Source of the DNA: Verrucomicrobiales bacterium
GTDB lineage: Bacteria > Verrucomicrobiota > Verrucomicrobiia > Verrucomicrobiales > Verrucomicrobiaceae
Direction: 5' to 3'
NCBI GenBank assembly: GCA_003506995.1
Contig: DNXB01000537.1
Location: forward strand, 268 to 20,387
Length of the DNA: 20,120 nt
Shown here: positions 1 through 6,970 of the stretch, piece after piece
Layout: each line of letters opens with the position of its first letter
Position numbering within the stretch: position 1 is the first letter of the stretch
Program-made: the position numbers and the translations under genes
The notes under the pieces: model-generated
What the model was told of the DNA's origin: nothing
The model's input: the letters and a program-made list of their open reading frames with translations, nothing else
Database searches by the model: none

Positions 1-320
1 TCGATCTTGTTCTTCTTGAAGAGGAATTCGATGCCCTTGTTGAGCTTGTCGCTCACGCCACGGCTGCGACCGATGACTTTGGACCAGTCATACTCGACGC
101 TGCCGATCTTCAGGCCGAACTCCTCGGCGCGGTGGGTGAGGGTGTGGTAAAGCTCGGCGTTTTTCAGCAAAGCCTTGGTCGGAATGCAGCCCCAGTTCAG
201 GCAGGTGCCTCCGGCGCGGTCGTTTTCGACGCAGGCCACTTTTTTGCCGAGTTGCGCTGCGCGGATGGCTCCGACGTAGCCCGCAGGCCCGCCGCCGATG
301 ACGATGAGGTCGTAGTTCAT
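1..320 (-). CDS. lpdA: Dihydrolipoyl dehydrogenase (E3), N-terminal part, cut by the window edge
   Basis: FAD-dependent E3 subunit that reoxidises dihydrolipoamide with NAD+ in pyruvate/2-oxoglutarate dehydrogenase or glycine cleavage complexes in the cytoplasm. About 106 residues are visible. The protein opens with MNYDLIVIGGGPAGYVGA, the FAD-binding GxGxxG Rossmann motif. Residues 38-48 carry GGTCLNWGCIP, the redox-active disulfide Cys40/Cys45 typical of lipoamide dehydrogenases (CLNxGCIPxK) rather than of glutathione or mercuric reductases. The start ATG is at 318-320; I see no clear ribosome binding site. It is divergent from the gene at 447, with a 126-bp spacer between them. The rest of the gene (about 1.1 kb) lies outside the window, so which complex it serves cannot be judged here. 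Confidence 0.93.
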   Translation of the reverse strand, partial: MNYDLIVIGGGPAGYVGAIRAAQLGKKVACVENDRAGGTCLNWGCIPTKALLKNAELYHTLTHRAEEFGLKIGSVEYDWSKVIGRSRGVSDKLNKGIEFLFKKNKI

Positions 321-446
321 GAGAAAAGTGGTTTTTTGGGGGTGAGACCGGCGAGAGAAGCGCAGCCCCGCCCCGTATTCAACCGCAGATTCCCCCCTTC
401 GCATGCCAGATTGACCTGCGGAGGGGGAGAAGGTAGTTTCCACGCC

Positions 447-596
447 ATGAAACCGAAAGCTGTCATCATCACGGACCCAAAAAAGTTACGGGCGATCTGC
501 TCCAATCAGCCGCGCGTGTCGCAGGAGCAGATGCGCAAATCCATTTTGGCTGGCATTCACAGCGGTCATACGCAATCGCCCGCGAGAGTGAGTTAA
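447..596 (+). CDS. Small ORF, probable 5' fragment of the frame-disrupted kinase-fold gene
   Basis: A 49-codon ORF beginning MKPKAVIITDPKKLRAI. Purine-rich GAGAAGG lies about 13 bases upstream of the ATG. No family is recognised from this stretch alone. G/C-rich third positions continue in this frame to about 545. From about 570 the coding-like frame is the -1 frame (IARESELKQLQLEQE), which runs without a stop into the kinase-like ORF at 644. The simplest reading is that this is the real N-terminus of that protein, separated from it by a -1 frameshift (indel, sequencing error or programmed shift). Codons 12-13 form an A_AAA_AAG heptamer (479-485) in the phase needed for -1 slippage. It could instead be a separate small gene. 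Confidence 0.45.
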   Translation: MKPKAVIITDPKKLRAICSNQPRVSQEQMRKSILAGIHSGHTQSPARVS

Positions 597-643
597 AGCA
601 GCTCCAGCTAGAGCAGGAGGCCCCGGCACCCCCATCGCAAACG

Positions 644-1219
644 ATGGGCGTAGGTGGTGAACATGCCATTTATGGCTCGGAAGCGCTGGGTGTGGTGGTC
701 AAACACACCCTCCCAGGCTTCTACGGTCGGATCATGGACGAGACGAAGCTGCTCGACCCGCGCACGTTTCAAAACAAGACACGGCTGATGATGCGCGCGG
801 CGCTGCCCTCTGAATATCTGCGGCGCTGGGCGGTGATGGATGATGTGTTCGGGATGACGACGCGCTACCTCGGCAAAGTCACGGGCACCGACCGTGATCC
901 GCAGATGGCCGTGGAGCAGCCTTTCATCGCGGAAGATGAAAACCAGCCCGCCAAGCTGGAGGATGCCGAGGCATTCTTTACCGCGCACGGATTTGAGCGG
1001 GTGGACGACCAGCACATCATCAACCCCGAGGTCCATGGCGTGACGTGGTATCGCCAGCGCGACGGCATTCTCGTGACGGATGCCCATGCGCGGAACTTCC
1101 GCCGCGATCTCGACAGCGTGATCATCCCGGTGGACCTCGTGATTGCCCTGGTGCCGCCCGGAGCCTCCACGCTGCTGCCTGCGGCGACGCAGCCATGGCG
1201 GCCGGCGGAGGATGCGTGA
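644..1219 (+). CDS. Polyvalent-protein-type Ser/Thr/Tyr kinase fold protein (main part, out of frame with its likely N-terminus)
   Basis: 191 residues from the first ATG in this frame, but the frame is open back to beyond 486 without a usable start codon. Visible kinase-like features, in order: GGEHAIYG (4-11, glycine-loop-like), VVVKHTLPGFYG (17-28, with a candidate ATP-anchoring Lys20), EYLRRWAVMDDVFG (58-70), a GF block near 116, then TDAHARNF (145-152) and IIPVDLVIA (160-168). The last two are in the positions of the DxHxxN catalytic loop and the metal-binding Asp. This order matches, from memory, the small kinase domain found in phage and conjugative-element polyvalent proteins and as stand-alone bacterial genes. 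Substrate and role are unknown. ATG 644 lies directly before the glycine loop, so a product starting there would lack the N-terminal helices. Confidence 0.6.
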   Translation: MGVGGEHAIYGSEALGVVVKHTLPGFYGRIMDETKLLDPRTFQNKTRLMMRAALPSEYLRRWAVMDDVFGMTTRYLGKVTGTDRDPQMAVEQPFIAEDENQPAKLEDAEAFFTAHGFERVDDQHIINPEVHGVTWYRQRDGILVTDAHARNFRRDLDSVIIPVDLVIALVPPGASTLLPAATQPWRPAEDA

Positions 1220-1292
1220 GACTTATCTTGAACAGAGCGCCCGCTTCTGGCAACTTCCATGCTGTTGAGCCGTTGGTTCCTCGTTGATTCAA

Positions 1293-2282
1293 ATGCGCAC
1301 TCCATTCTGTTTCCTCCTCACTTCGATCTTGCTCGTCGGGCAGATGCGTGGCGCGGAGCAGCGTCAGAACGCGGAAAAAGCGCCCAAAACCGACCTTGCC
1401 ACGTTGCTGGGCGTCCAGAACGACGTGCAGAAGCTGCTGCCGCAGGTGCGTCCGGCGCTCGTCGCCATCCAAACCGGCGGCGGCACGGCCAGCGGGGTGA
1501 TCATTTCCGCCGACGGTCTGCTGCTCACTGCCGCGCACGTCCCCGGCGGACCTGGCAAGGACATGCGGGTCATTTTGGAGGACGGCAGCGTCACCACCGC
1601 GAAATCCCTCGGCCTGGACAAGGCGACGGACGCCGCGCTGGCGCAGCTCAAGAAACGCGAGAAACCCTGGCCCTTCGTGAAACTGAGCCGCGAGGTCATC
1701 AAGGCGCAGCCGGGCGAGTGGTGCTTCGCGCTCGGGCATCCGGGTGGTTTTGACAAATCTCGCGGCCCGGTGCTCCGCGTGGGCAAAATCATCAAACAGA
1801 CCGCCAACAGCCTGCACACCGACTGCGTGCTGATGGGCGGCGACTCCGGCGGGCCGTTGTTCAACTTCACCGGCGAGGTGATCGGCATCCACAGCCAGAT
1901 CTGGGAGAACCGCGATCAAAACGTCCACGTCTCGATGACTCCCTTCCTCCGCTCCTGGGAGGCGATGCAGAAATCCCAGGTCATCAAGATCTGGGGCGTC
2001 GGCGCGGGCGGTTATCTCGGCGTCGCCACCGTCATGAGCGACGACGTGGAATTGGAGGTGGCCGACGTGATCGAAGGCTCACCCGCCCAGAAGGCCGGTG
2101 TGCGCGCGGGCGATGTCATCCTCAGCGTCAATGACGACGCCATGACCGACCAGCAGCAGTTCACCGCCACCGTGCGCTCAAAGGCCGCCGGGGACACCTT
2201 GAAGATCAAACTTCGCAGCAGTGGCAAAGAACGCGAACTGGCTGTCAAACTGGCCCAAAAACCGCAGGAGGACTCGGAATGA
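1293..2282 (+). CDS. Secreted S1C (HtrA/Deg-like) serine protease with one PDZ domain
   Basis: 329 residues; ATG 1293 is chosen because it begins directly with a signal peptide (MRTPFCFLLTSILLVGQMRGA), although an in-frame TTG lies 9 bases upstream. The trypsin-like domain (about 45-225) keeps the full catalytic triad: His82 in LLLTAAHV, Asp113 in DKATDAALAQL and Ser185 in MGGDSGGPLFN. One PDZ domain follows (about 240-320, with EGSPAQKAGVRAGDVILSVND). It probably acts in the periplasm on misfolded or exported proteins; the substrate is unknown. It overlaps the next ORF by ATGA (2279-2282), which suggests translational coupling. Its TGA stop lies inside the first unit of a heptamer repeat array, so the last residues may have been reset by that element. 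Confidence 0.9.
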   Translation: MRTPFCFLLTSILLVGQMRGAEQRQNAEKAPKTDLATLLGVQNDVQKLLPQVRPALVAIQTGGGTASGVIISADGLLLTAAHVPGGPGKDMRVILEDGSVTTAKSLGLDKATDAALAQLKKREKPWPFVKLSREVIKAQPGEWCFALGHPGGFDKSRGPVLRVGKIIKQTANSLHTDCVLMGGDSGGPLFNFTGEVIGIHSQIWENRDQNVHVSMTPFLRSWEAMQKSQVIKIWGVGAGGYLGVATVMSDDVELEVADVIEGSPAQKAGVRAGDVILSVNDDAMTDQQQFTATVRSKAAGDTLKIKLRSSGKERELAVKLAQKPQEDSE

Positions 2283-2418
2283 CGAATGACGAAATCCGAA
2301 TGACGAAAGAAGCACCAATTCCGAATGTCGAATCTCTCGCGTTAAACCGCGCGGGCCATTATTCGGCATTCGAGCTTCGTCATTCGTTCGTCATTCGGAA
2401 ATTCGTCATTCGTCATTC
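2278..2418. repeat. AATGACG heptamer element, left and inverted right arrays
   Basis: Left array: four in-phase heptamers at 2278, 2285, 2292 and 2299 (AATGACG, AATGACG, AAATCCG, AATGACG), followed by degenerate copies to about 2334. Right array (about 2364-2418): inverted units of type CGTCATT. The halves could pair into a long imperfect hairpin. The first unit contributes the TGA stop of the upstream protease and the overlapping ATG of the downstream ORF, so the element is translated as the first ~47 residues of that ORF. The same family recurs at 5422-5560. Confidence 0.85.
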
Positions 2419-3436
2419 CGCCTGCCTTTTTCTCCTCAGCTCGCACCTCGCACTTGCGGAATCCCCGCGCCCCACGCTGCCGCCGGAGCAGCGCACGAAC
2501 GGCCGGCAAACTCTCTCTGCGGTCTCACCACTCAAGCCGCTCACGCTCGGCTGCACCGCCCGCATGGAGAGCGTGCTCGGCCGTCCCATCTGCACCGCCA
2601 CCATCGTCGGCGCGGACGGCTACCTTTTGACGAAGGCCAGCGAGGTGCCCGATCTCGACAAGGCGCGTGTCCGTTTCGCCGATGGCCGCACCGCCGCGCT
2701 GCGGGAGGTGCATCGCGAGGTGCGTCTCGACCTCGTTCTGGCCCAGGCCGTCGGCGTCACAGGTCTGCGGGCGGTTTCCTTCGGCGCGGCCAAGCCGCTG
2801 ACGCTCGGCCAATGGCTCTGCAGCACCGCCGAGGCAGGCAGGGAGCCGCGCATCGGCATCGTCAGCGCGCAACGCCGCCGCATTCCCGGCACCGGGGCCG
2901 CGCTGGGCATCCGCATGGATGAAAAAACACCGAAGGAGGTCAAAGGCGTGCGCATCATCGGCATCGCTAGCGAGAGCCCCGCCGAGATCGCCGGCCTTCA
3001 GGAAAACGACGTGCTGCTCAACATCGCCGGCGAGGCCGTGGCGCAGTACCGCCGCGTGCATGAGCTCGTGAACAAGCGCCAGCCCGGCGAGATCATCGAG
3101 GTGCGCTACCTGCGCAAGGACAAGGAGGAGACCTGCCGCGTCCGCCTCGCCAGCCGCACCAAGGTGCTGCAAAACTGGGAGGGCGAGGACTTTGCCAACG
3201 GCGGCATCTCCCTGCGTAGCGACAATTTCCCCGAAGTCCTTCAGCACGACATACCGCTCCTGCCCACCGACATGGGCGGCCCCGTCGCCACGCTCGAAGG
3301 CAAAATCGTCGGCATCAACATCGCACGCGTCGATCGTGTGACGACGTTTGCACTCCCTGTCGAAGCCTTCTGGTCCGAGGTGCAAAAGTGGATGCAGGCG
3401 GACCGCCATCCGCCGAAGGCGGTTCTGGTGAAGTAG
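2279..3436 (+). CDS. Catalytically dead trypsin-fold protein with a PDZ domain nested inside the protease domain
   Basis: 385 residues from ATG 2279; the next ATG is at 2300. The first ~47 residues are encoded by heptamer repeat DNA. A hydrophobic run (HSACLFLLSSHLALAES, 46-62) looks like a signal peptide with cleavage after ALA, so export is likely. The protein aligns by eye with the upstream protease: GYLLTKASEV (114-123) replaces LLTAAHV, so Ser121 is at the His position. Asp151 is kept (RLDLVLAQ). TDMGGPVATLEGKIVGINIAR (330-350) has Met332 instead of the nucleophilic Ser. The PDZ (about 208-292, ESPAEIAGLQENDVLLNIAGE) lies between the GIVSA strand (193-197) and the GGP motif rather than at the C-terminus. 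Role inferred: a non-proteolytic partner, scaffold or chaperone for the neighbouring protease. Confidence 0.8.
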   Translation: MTNDEIRMTKEAPIPNVESLALNRAGHYSAFELRHSFVIRKFVIRHSACLFLLSSHLALAESPRPTLPPEQRTNGRQTLSAVSPLKPLTLGCTARMESVLGRPICTATIVGADGYLLTKASEVPDLDKARVRFADGRTAALREVHREVRLDLVLAQAVGVTGLRAVSFGAAKPLTLGQWLCSTAEAGREPRIGIVSAQRRRIPGTGAALGIRMDEKTPKEVKGVRIIGIASESPAEIAGLQENDVLLNIAGEAVAQYRRVHELVNKRQPGEIIEVRYLRKDKEETCRVRLASRTKVLQNWEGEDFANGGISLRSDNFPEVLQHDIPLLPTDMGGPVATLEGKIVGINIARVDRVTTFALPVEAFWSEVQKWMQADRHPPKAVLVK

Positions 3437-3451
3437 GATCAACTCGCCGGA

Positions 3452-3874
3452 TCAGTCTGCCCAGTTTTCAAACCGCAGACCTGGCACCTGGGCAAAATCG
3501 ACCGTGTTTCGCGTCAGCAGCACCGCATCATGCGCCAGCACGATGCAGGCGATCTTCAGATCCCTTGTCCCAATGCGCACGCCGTCACGGCGCAGCTTCA
3601 AAAACAGATCGGAAGACTCCGCGTCCCAGGACAGCATCGTCCATTTGGAAAACACCTCCACACTCGCCTGCATTCGCCGATAAACCTCGATCTGCTCGTG
3701 TGGATTGCCAGAGCGGCGATTCAACTCTGCCAGCCATCCGCGCATCGACTCCTCAAGAGTGACCACGGTCAGCGCCGCATCGTCACCAGAGGCATCTACC
3801 CGCGCCCGCAGCCTTTCACCAGGCTCGGAAGCGCTCAGAAATTGCCGCAGCATGTTGCCATCAAGCACCAGCAT
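3452..3874 (-). CDS. vapC: PIN-domain ribonuclease toxin, VapC family
   Basis: 140 residues, the usual VapC length. The PIN-domain acidic residues that bind Mg2+/Mn2+ are recognisable: Asp5 in MLVLDGNML (usually VLDTNIL; Thr is Gly here), Glu41 in VTLEESMRGW, Asp105 in IGTRDLKIA, and Asp126 in LLTRNTVDF. The family cleaves specific tRNAs or rRNA when released from its antitoxin. The start codon lies 14 bp inside the end of the upstream small ORF on the same strand, the usual antitoxin-toxin arrangement. The RNA target cannot be read from the sequence. It converges on the dead-protease gene ending at 3436. Confidence 0.85.
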   Translation of the reverse strand: MLVLDGNMLRQFLSASEPGERLRARVDASGDDAALTVVTLEESMRGWLAELNRRSGNPHEQIEVYRRMQASVEVFSKWTMLSWDAESSDLFLKLRRDGVRIGTRDLKIACIVLAHDAVLLTRNTVDFAQVPGLRFENWAD

Positions 3875-4061
3875 GAGTCTTCAGCGCGGCCTGTTCTTTT
3901 TCCCACGTCTGCGACTTTCCCCACGCTTCTCCAGCATCCATCGCCGCCTCAAAGATCGGATCATTGGCAAACACCCCAAACGTGCTCATCCATTCCCGCT
4001 TGGGGTGAATGGGCGGAGCCTTGGCATTTCCGCTGGCAGGCGGTGGAGGTGTGGCTGGCAT
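3861..4061 (-). CDS. vapB: VapB-like antitoxin
   Basis: 66 residues, ending 14 bp inside the VapC-type toxin ORF. The N-terminus is rich in Pro and Ala (MPATPPPPASGNAKAPPI). The C-terminal half, MSTFGVFANDPIFEAAMDAGEAW plus a charged tail, resembles the toxin-wrapping end of antitoxins with the FGxFxDDPxFxE pattern that partner PIN toxins. No ribbon-helix-helix or AbrB DNA-binding domain is evident, so autoregulation may be weak or indirect. An internal Met25 is a possible alternative start, but the upstream ATG gives the longer conventional frame. The assignment rests mainly on gene order, overlap and this C-terminal motif. Confidence 0.7.
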   Translation of the reverse strand: MPATPPPPASGNAKAPPIHPKREWMSTFGVFANDPIFEAAMDAGEAWGKSQTWEKEQAALKTHAGA

Positions 4062-4133
4062 ACGATGACGCTACTACCATCTCCTGCGGAGTTCAAGATT
4101 TGCCTTTCTCCCCGTCCGCGCTCCATATCAGTC

Positions 4134-5426
4134 ATGCGCTACCAGCCACTCCCAGCCGAACTGTTCGTCTCCAACCGACAGCACCTTTACGCCAAGCTGC
4201 CGCCGCATTCCGTCGTCATCGTTCACGCGAATGATGTGCTTCCCACAAATGCGGACGGCTCCCTCGGGTTCGTGCAGAACAGCGATCTGTTTTATCTCAG
4301 CGGCATTGATCAGGAGGAGACGATCCTCATTCTCTTCCCCGACGCGGCTGATCCTAAGCAGCGGGAGATGCTCTTTGTGCGCGAGACGAACGAGCACATC
4401 GCCGTCTGGGAGGGCGAAAAGCTCACCAAGGAGCAGGCGACACAGCGCAGCGGCATCCAGCGCATGCACTGGCTCACGGAATTCGAGACGCAGTTCCGCA
4501 GCGTCATGTGCCAGGCGGATCATGTTTTCCTCAACTCCAACGAGCACATCCGCGCCACAATCCCCACCGAAACGCGCGAGACACGCTTCACTCACCGCTG
4601 CCAGCAAGAATACCCGCTGCACGACTACCGCCGCCTCGCGCAGCTCATGCACGAGCTGCGTGTCATCAAGAGCCCTCACGAACTCACCGCGCTCAACGAG
4701 GCCGTCCGCATCACCGGCGATGGTTTCGACCGCCTGCTGAAGTTCGTGAAGCCCGGCGTGCATGAATTTGAGATCGAGGCCGAGCTTTCGCATGAGTTCA
4801 TCCGCCAGCGCGCCCGTGGCTTCGCCTACACGCCCATCATCGCCAGCGGCGCGAATGCCTGCGTGCTGCATTACATCACCAATCACTGCCAGTGTCAGGA
4901 CGGCGAGATGCTGCTGCTCGACGTGGCCGCCAACTACGGCAACTACAACGCAGACCTCACGCGCACGATTCCCGTGAACGGCAAATTCACGCCGCGTCAG
5001 CGTCAGGTCTATGACGCGGTGCTCCGCGTCTTCAAACAGTGCTGCCAGATGCTCCGCCCCGGCGTCATCATTCGCGAGTATCAGGAGCAGGTCGGCAAGC
5101 TGATGGAAAAAGAGCTGCTCGCCCTCGGCCTGCTCAAACAGGAAGACATCGACACTCAAGACCCCGACAAGCCCGCGTATAAAAAATACTTCCCCCACGG
5201 CACCTCGCATCCGCTCGGTATCGACGTTCACGACGTCGGCCACATGTGGAAGCCCGTGCAGCCAGGCATGGTCTTCACCGTCGAACCCGGCATCTACATC
5301 CGTGAGGAAAAAATCGGCGTCCGCCTCGAAAACAACCTCTTCATCGGTGAACACGAAAACATCGACCTCATGGCGCATATCCCGATTGAGGCAGATGAGA
5401 TCGAGGCGCTGATGAAGAGAAAATGA
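4134..5426 (+). CDS. pepP: Xaa-Pro aminopeptidase (aminopeptidase P, M24B)
   Basis: Cytoplasmic metalloenzyme that removes an N-terminal residue preceding proline. The 430 residues match the ~440 of E. coli PepP. ATG 4134 (MRYQPLPAELF) is chosen because upstream in-frame sequence does not resemble the family and overlaps the antitoxin gene. An N-terminal AMP_N domain (1-170) precedes a pita-bread domain holding all five metal ligands: Asp263 and Asp274 (LLLDVAANYGNYNADLTRT), His359 (HGTSHPLGIDVHD), Glu384 (FTVEPGIYI) and Glu399 (GVRLENN). His246 and His366 match the accessory active-site histidines. The TGA stop is inside the first unit of the heptamer array at 5422, and rsmE follows after that element. 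Confidence 0.95.
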   Translation: MRYQPLPAELFVSNRQHLYAKLPPHSVVIVHANDVLPTNADGSLGFVQNSDLFYLSGIDQEETILILFPDAADPKQREMLFVRETNEHIAVWEGEKLTKEQATQRSGIQRMHWLTEFETQFRSVMCQADHVFLNSNEHIRATIPTETRETRFTHRCQQEYPLHDYRRLAQLMHELRVIKSPHELTALNEAVRITGDGFDRLLKFVKPGVHEFEIEAELSHEFIRQRARGFAYTPIIASGANACVLHYITNHCQCQDGEMLLLDVAANYGNYNADLTRTIPVNGKFTPRQRQVYDAVLRVFKQCCQMLRPGVIIREYQEQVGKLMEKELLALGLLKQEDIDTQDPDKPAYKKYFPHGTSHPLGIDVHDVGHMWKPVQPGMVFTVEPGIYIREEKIGVRLENNLFIGEHENIDLMAHIPIEADEIEALMKRK

Positions 5427-5560
5427 CGAATGCAGAATGACGAATGACGAATGACGAATGACGAATGACGAATGACGAATGACGAATGAAGTCCCAATGC
5501 CTGAATTCGTCATTCGGACTTCGACATTGATTCGTCATTCGCCATTCTGGTTTCGTCATT
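5422..5560. repeat. AATGACG heptamer element, ten-unit left array and inverted right array
   Basis: Left array: ten heptamers in strict register from 5422 to 5491, eight exactly AATGACG plus AATGCAG (5429) and AATGAAG (5485). Centre: about 16 bp. Right array: inverted units at 5508, 5515 and 5522 and, after a 4-bp slip, at 5533, 5540, 5547 and 5554 (CGTCATT and variants), ending 3 bp before the rsmE ATG. The first unit supplies the pepP stop codon. The whole pepP-rsmE spacer is thus repeat-derived and leaves no room for a separate ribosome binding site. A long imperfect hairpin is possible. Confidence 0.92.
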
Positions 5561-5563
5561 CCC

Positions 5564-6289
5564 ATGTCCCTCCCTCGCTTTCACCTCTCCTCCGCTCACT
5601 GGACTGGGCCGCATCTCACGCTCGCCGGCGATGAAGCGCAGCATTGCGGCCGCGTGATGCGCAAGCAGCCAGGCGACACGATCGAAATCTTCGACGGCGC
5701 AGGCCGCGTGGCCGTCTGCGAGATCACGCACGTTTCCAAATCGGAAGTGCAGGCCCAAATCACCTCCGAAACGCGCGTCGAGCCGTTTCAGACCTCGATT
5801 CATCTTCTTCCCGCTCTTATCAAAGCCGAGCCTTTTGAGTGGCTGCTCGAAAAAGCGGTCGAACTCGGCGCGGCGAGTATTCAACCGATCATCACCGAAC
5901 GCACCGTCATCCACCTTGATGTCGCGCAGACGGAGAAGAAGCTCGCCAAGTGGCGCAGGCACATGATCGAAAGCGCCAAGCAGTGCCACACGCCGTTTCT
6001 GCCCGAATTGAAGGCTCCCATCGCGTTCGCGGCGAGCTTGAAGCTCGCTGCTGACTTCAGACTCATCCCTGCGCTCAGCGAGCAAACACGCAGGCTCAAA
6101 CAAGCGCTGCCAGCGGCGAAGCTATCCAGTGTCGCCGTCCTGATCGGCCCTGAAGGCGATTTCACACCCGAAGAAGAAGCTCAGGCATTCAAGGCAGGTT
6201 TTGTACCGATCACGCTCGGTCCGCTGGTCTTGCGCGCCGAAACCGCCGCCATCGCCACGCTGGCGATACTGGGGCACGAACTGCGTTAA
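5564..6289 (+). CDS. rsmE: 16S rRNA (uracil-1498-N3)-methyltransferase RsmE
   Basis: SAM-dependent SPOUT methyltransferase that methylates U1498 of 16S rRNA in the assembled 30S subunit. At 241 residues it has normal family length. An N-terminal PUA-like region (about 1-70, with AGDEAQHCGRVMRKQPGD) is followed by the knotted domain carrying LIGPEGDFTPEE (193-204) and LGPLVLRAETAA (218-229), the two diagnostic SAM-binding motifs. EKAVELGAASIQPIITERT in the middle is also typical. The ATG follows the heptamer element by 3 bp, with no Shine-Dalgarno sequence visible. The TAA stop is 2 bp before the double palindrome at 6292. Confidence 0.95.
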   Translation: MSLPRFHLSSAHWTGPHLTLAGDEAQHCGRVMRKQPGDTIEIFDGAGRVAVCEITHVSKSEVQAQITSETRVEPFQTSIHLLPALIKAEPFEWLLEKAVELGAASIQPIITERTVIHLDVAQTEKKLAKWRRHMIESAKQCHTPFLPELKAPIAFAASLKLAADFRLIPALSEQTRRLKQALPAAKLSSVAVLIGPEGDFTPEEEAQAFKAGFVPITLGPLVLRAETAAIATLAILGHELR

Positions 6290-6291
6290 TA

Positions 6292-6377
6292 GTGGTCCGC
6301 ACAGTCCTCTGTGCGGTCATTCGTACACCCAGCGGCTTCGATAACACCCAAACCGCACAGAGGACTGTGCGGACCAC
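6292..6377. repeat. REP-like double palindrome, possible bidirectional terminator
   Basis: A perfect 26-bp inverted repeat: 6292-6317 against 6352-6377, with a 34-bp centre. Each arm is itself a hairpin with an 8-bp stem and 4-nt loop: CCGCACAG, TCCT, CTGTGCGG at 6297-6316, and CCGCACAG, AGGA, CTGTGCGG at 6353-6372. It lies between the convergent genes rsmE and mobA, where a bidirectional terminator or REP/BIME-type element would fit. No T-tract follows either arm, so a simple intrinsic terminator is not demonstrated. Confidence 0.85.
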
Positions 6378-6388
6378 ATTGCGCCGCA

Positions 6389-6970
6389 TCACTTCAAATC
6401 ATGCGGCGTGTTCACGTTGTGAAAGAAGGGCATTTGATCATCACCGAGCATCTGAGTGGTGGCCAAATCTGAATGGACACAGGCTTCGATGACCGGTTGC
6501 AGCGCGAGGTGCTTTTCCCGCAGCACGGCCTGCATGAGGGGCAGCATGGCAGGGACGTAGAGACCGGCGAGGACTTCATCGCCATGCGGGCCGCGATAGA
6601 ACTGGCCGCGCACGGGCTCAGCGACTGGAACGAGATGCTCGCGCAGAAACGCGGCAGTCATCCAGGGCATGTCCACGGCGAGGACGAGCAGCGGCATCTG
6701 CACGCGCTCCAAACAGCGCGTGATCGCGCCGAGCGGACCGTCATCAACGCCAACGGGATCATGAATGACCTCGACGCCTTCGTCGGGGCTCACGAACAAC
6801 GGCTGGTCGCGGCGGCAGGAAAGCAGCACTCGTTCAGCGTCGAGAGATTGCAGTTTGTGCAACTGCGCCTGCCACAGGTCCTGGCCATGCCAGTGGAGCA
6901 GGGCCTTGTCCTGCTTCATCCGGGTGGAGCGGCCACCGGCGAGCAGGACGGCTGCGAAGGGCGTGCTCAT
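6389..6970 (-). CDS. mobA: Molybdenum cofactor guanylyltransferase MobA
   Basis: Transfers GMP from GTP to molybdopterin to give the MGD cofactor of DMSO-reductase-family enzymes; cytoplasmic. At 193 residues it has normal family length. The N-terminal nucleotide-binding signature LLAGGRSTRMKQDKALL (9-25) is intact, followed by GPLGAITRCLE, the metal-site-like LAVDMPWM, and the C-terminal FHNVNTPHDL, which is typical of MobA. The ATG overlaps the stop of the upstream MOSC gene (ATGA, 6967-6970), so the two are probably co-translated. No other molybdopterin synthesis gene is in the window. Confidence 0.92.
   Translation of the reverse strand: MSTPFAAVLLAGGRSTRMKQDKALLHWHGQDLWQAQLHKLQSLDAERVLLSCRRDQPLFVSPDEGVEVIHDPVGVDDGPLGAITRCLERVQMPLLVLAVDMPWMTAAFLREHLVPVAEPVRGQFYRGPHGDEVLAGLYVPAMLPLMQAVLREKHLALQPVIEACVHSDLATTQMLGDDQMPFFHNVNTPHDLK

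Noticed and set aside
321..446. Possible regulatory hairpin CCGCAG/CTGCGG between lpdA and the small ORF
   Set aside because: Only a 6-bp stem with a long loop, well within chance for GC-rich DNA.
1122..1928. 268-codon ORF on the minus strand
   Set aside because: Lies opposite the S1C protease with its full catalytic triad; no motif of its own.
2525..3442. 305-codon ORF on the minus strand
   Set aside because: Antisense shadow of the dead-protease gene, rich in His, Ala and Asp as expected of a mirror frame in GC-rich DNA.
3705..4133. N-terminal extension of pepP
   Set aside because: It runs antisense through the VapBC pair and does not resemble aminopeptidase P; ATG 4134 gives normal length.
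4128..5513. 461-codon ORF on the minus strand opposite pepP
   Set aside because: Antisense shadow of a confidently identified M24 aminopeptidase; its translation is compositionally odd and matches no family.
5422..5560. CRISPR array
   Set aside because: Units are 7 bp with no unique spacers, and no cas gene is nearby.
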